From assembly GCA_937888665.1 (NCBI GenBank), contig CALBET010000036.1, positions 1 to 6,661 on the forward strand: a DNA stretch of 6,661 nucleotides, written 5' to 3'. The notes below the pieces were generated by a model. It was not told the DNA's origin. It ran no database searches and saw nothing but the letters and a program-made list of their open reading frames with translations. How positions within the stretch are numbered: position 1 is the first letter of the stretch; every line of letters begins with the position of its first letter. Positions 6,001 through 6,661 of the stretch are shown here, piece after piece. Source of the DNA: an uncultured Acidobacteriota bacterium (GTDB taxonomy: Bacteria; Acidobacteriota; Vicinamibacteria; Vicinamibacterales; UBA8438). A program made the translations under genes and the position numbers.

Positions 6001-6661
6001 ATGCAAGAAACCATCTACGACCTGGCCGTCATCGGCGGCGGCGGTGCGGGAACCATGGCCTACCTGCGCGGCGTGCTGAACGGCAATCGCGCCGTCCTGT
6101 TCACCGGCGACGCGGACTCCAAACGCAAGGGACGCGCCACCTGGGTGCTGGCCGTGGACAACATTCCCGGCATGCACGATCTGGATCGCCCCATCACCAG
6201 GAGTTCCGCGGACACCTTGAAGTGGATCAAGGGCCAGGAGAAGTTGAAGGACATGGGCACGGTCGTGAAGGCCAGGGTGACGAGCGTGCGGCGCGAGGGC
6301 GAGCTCTTCGTGCTCGACCATGAAGCACGCAAGGAGAGCGGCAGCCTGCGCGCGCGGCACGTGGTGCTCGCCACGGGCGTGATGGATGTGCAGCCCGAGA
6401 TTGGCGGTTCGATCGCCCCCATCTTTCCCTTTGCGAACCGCGGCGAGGCCATCTACTGCGTGCGTTGTGACGGGCACCATACGCTCGGTTTCCCGCTCGC
6501 CGTCGTCGGTCGCTCGGACACGGCGATCTACATCGCGAGCATGATGATGGACCGTTATGGCCACGAGAGCGTTTCCATCCTGACCAATGGTCCGGGTGCG
6601 AGCTTCTCATGTCTTCCCCGACGTCCCTGTGCGTCAGTGGGTGATCTCGTTTCCCTGGAGG
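6001..6661 (+). CDS. Thioredoxin-reductase-like FAD/NAD(P) oxidoreductase, 3' part lost or outside
   Basis: The frame is open from ATG 6001 to the window end, but reductase similarity runs only to about residue 200. The N-terminal FAD-binding Rossmann motif is V-I-G-G-G-G-A-G (residues 10-17, GxGxxG). The V-V-L-A-T-G strand is at 121-126. The redox centre is C153-V-R-C156 followed by D-G, as in CATCDG of bacterial thioredoxin reductases. Seventeen residues after the first Cys comes G170-R-S-D-T-A175, the NAD(P)-binding turn, with Ser where Gly is usual. Family members run about 310-320 residues, so the rest of the NAD(P) domain and the C-terminal FAD segment are missing. After ILTNGPG (to residue 199) the translation becomes unlike the family while another frame encodes transposase, so residues after about 200 are probably not native. 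Electron transfer from NAD(P)H through FAD to a disulfide partner is the likely role; the partner is unknown. Confidence 0.85.
   Translation, partial: MQETIYDLAVIGGGGAGTMAYLRGVLNGNRAVLFTGDADSKRKGRATWVLAVDNIPGMHDLDRPITRSSADTLKWIKGQEKLKDMGTVVKARVTSVRREGELFVLDHEARKESGSLRARHVVLATGVMDVQPEIGGSIAPIFPFANRGEAIYCVRCDGHHTLGFPLAVVGRSDTAIYIASMMMDRYGHESVSILTNGPGASFSCLPRRPCASVGDLVSLE
6602..6661 (+). mobile_element. Fragment of an IS91-type transposase, cut by the window end
   Basis: Read in the +1 frame relative to the flavoprotein, the last 60 bases give HVFPDVPVRQWVISFPWR (from 6608). The V-P-V-R-Q-W-V-(I/L)-S-(F/L)-P string is a hallmark of IS91-family / putative Y2 transposases (PF04986 type), lying just after their N-terminal zinc-binding domain. 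This frame has a stop at 6581-6583, and no zinc-binding Cys cluster precedes the motif, so the transposase start is absent. The true reductase-transposase border lies somewhere in about 6592-6608. It may be a real truncated element or an assembly join at a repeated sequence. Confidence 0.75.

Noticed and set aside
5756..6001. 81-residue - strand frame between the two genes, considered as an immunity gene
   Set aside because: It spans the terminator hairpin and flavoprotein leader, is Arg/Ser-rich, has no hydrophobic or acidic character, and runs antisense to both genes.
1..6661. CRISPR array, tRNA or rRNA
   Set aside because: No regularly spaced short repeats, and no tRNA cloverleaf or rRNA signature, were seen on either strand.

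Overview
The window looks like GC-rich DNA from a planctomycete, most likely of the Phycisphaerae type. The main reason is a GC-type dockerin / EF-hand cassette of about 54 residues (C-x-A-D-x-N-G-D ... D-x-N-G-D-G ... A-G-C) inside the large protein. A second reason is the style of the RHS core, which from memory resembles planctomycete RHS proteins. Neither point was checked against a database.

Layout. Positions 1-455 hold no gene I can support, only a two-copy 25-bp direct repeat (27-51 and 266-290) and GC-rich stem-loops. Positions 456-5783 (+) encode one giant RHS/YD-repeat protein of 1775 residues. Its order is: weak signal-peptide-like N-terminus, DUF6531-type entry domain, more than twenty YD repeats, an embedded dockerin-like EF-hand pair, the RHS core ending in a perfect P-x4-D-P-x-G-L cleavage motif, and a 151-residue variable tail. 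The tail is cysteine-rich and flanks a glycine-rich hydrophobic stretch. A strong 14-bp stem-loop at 5808-5838 closes this unit. After about 220 nt, a second gene starts at 6001 behind a Shine-Dalgarno-like AAGGA. It encodes the front two thirds of a thioredoxin-reductase-like flavoprotein with a CxxC redox centre.

At about 6592-6608 the flavoprotein homology stops. The last 60 bases, read one base over (+1), encode the V-P-V-R-Q-W-V core of an IS91-type (Y2/HUH) transposase. Either the gene is disrupted, or the end of the sequence is a repeat-driven assembly join.

How the genes relate. The RHS protein appears to be a single-gene unit with its own terminator. No immunity gene follows its tail, and the flavoprotein has its own leader, so I see no evidence that the two work together. 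The most unusual elements are the dockerin cassette placed inside the YD-repeat shell, the symmetric Cys / glycine-zipper tail of unknown function, and the reductase-transposase junction.
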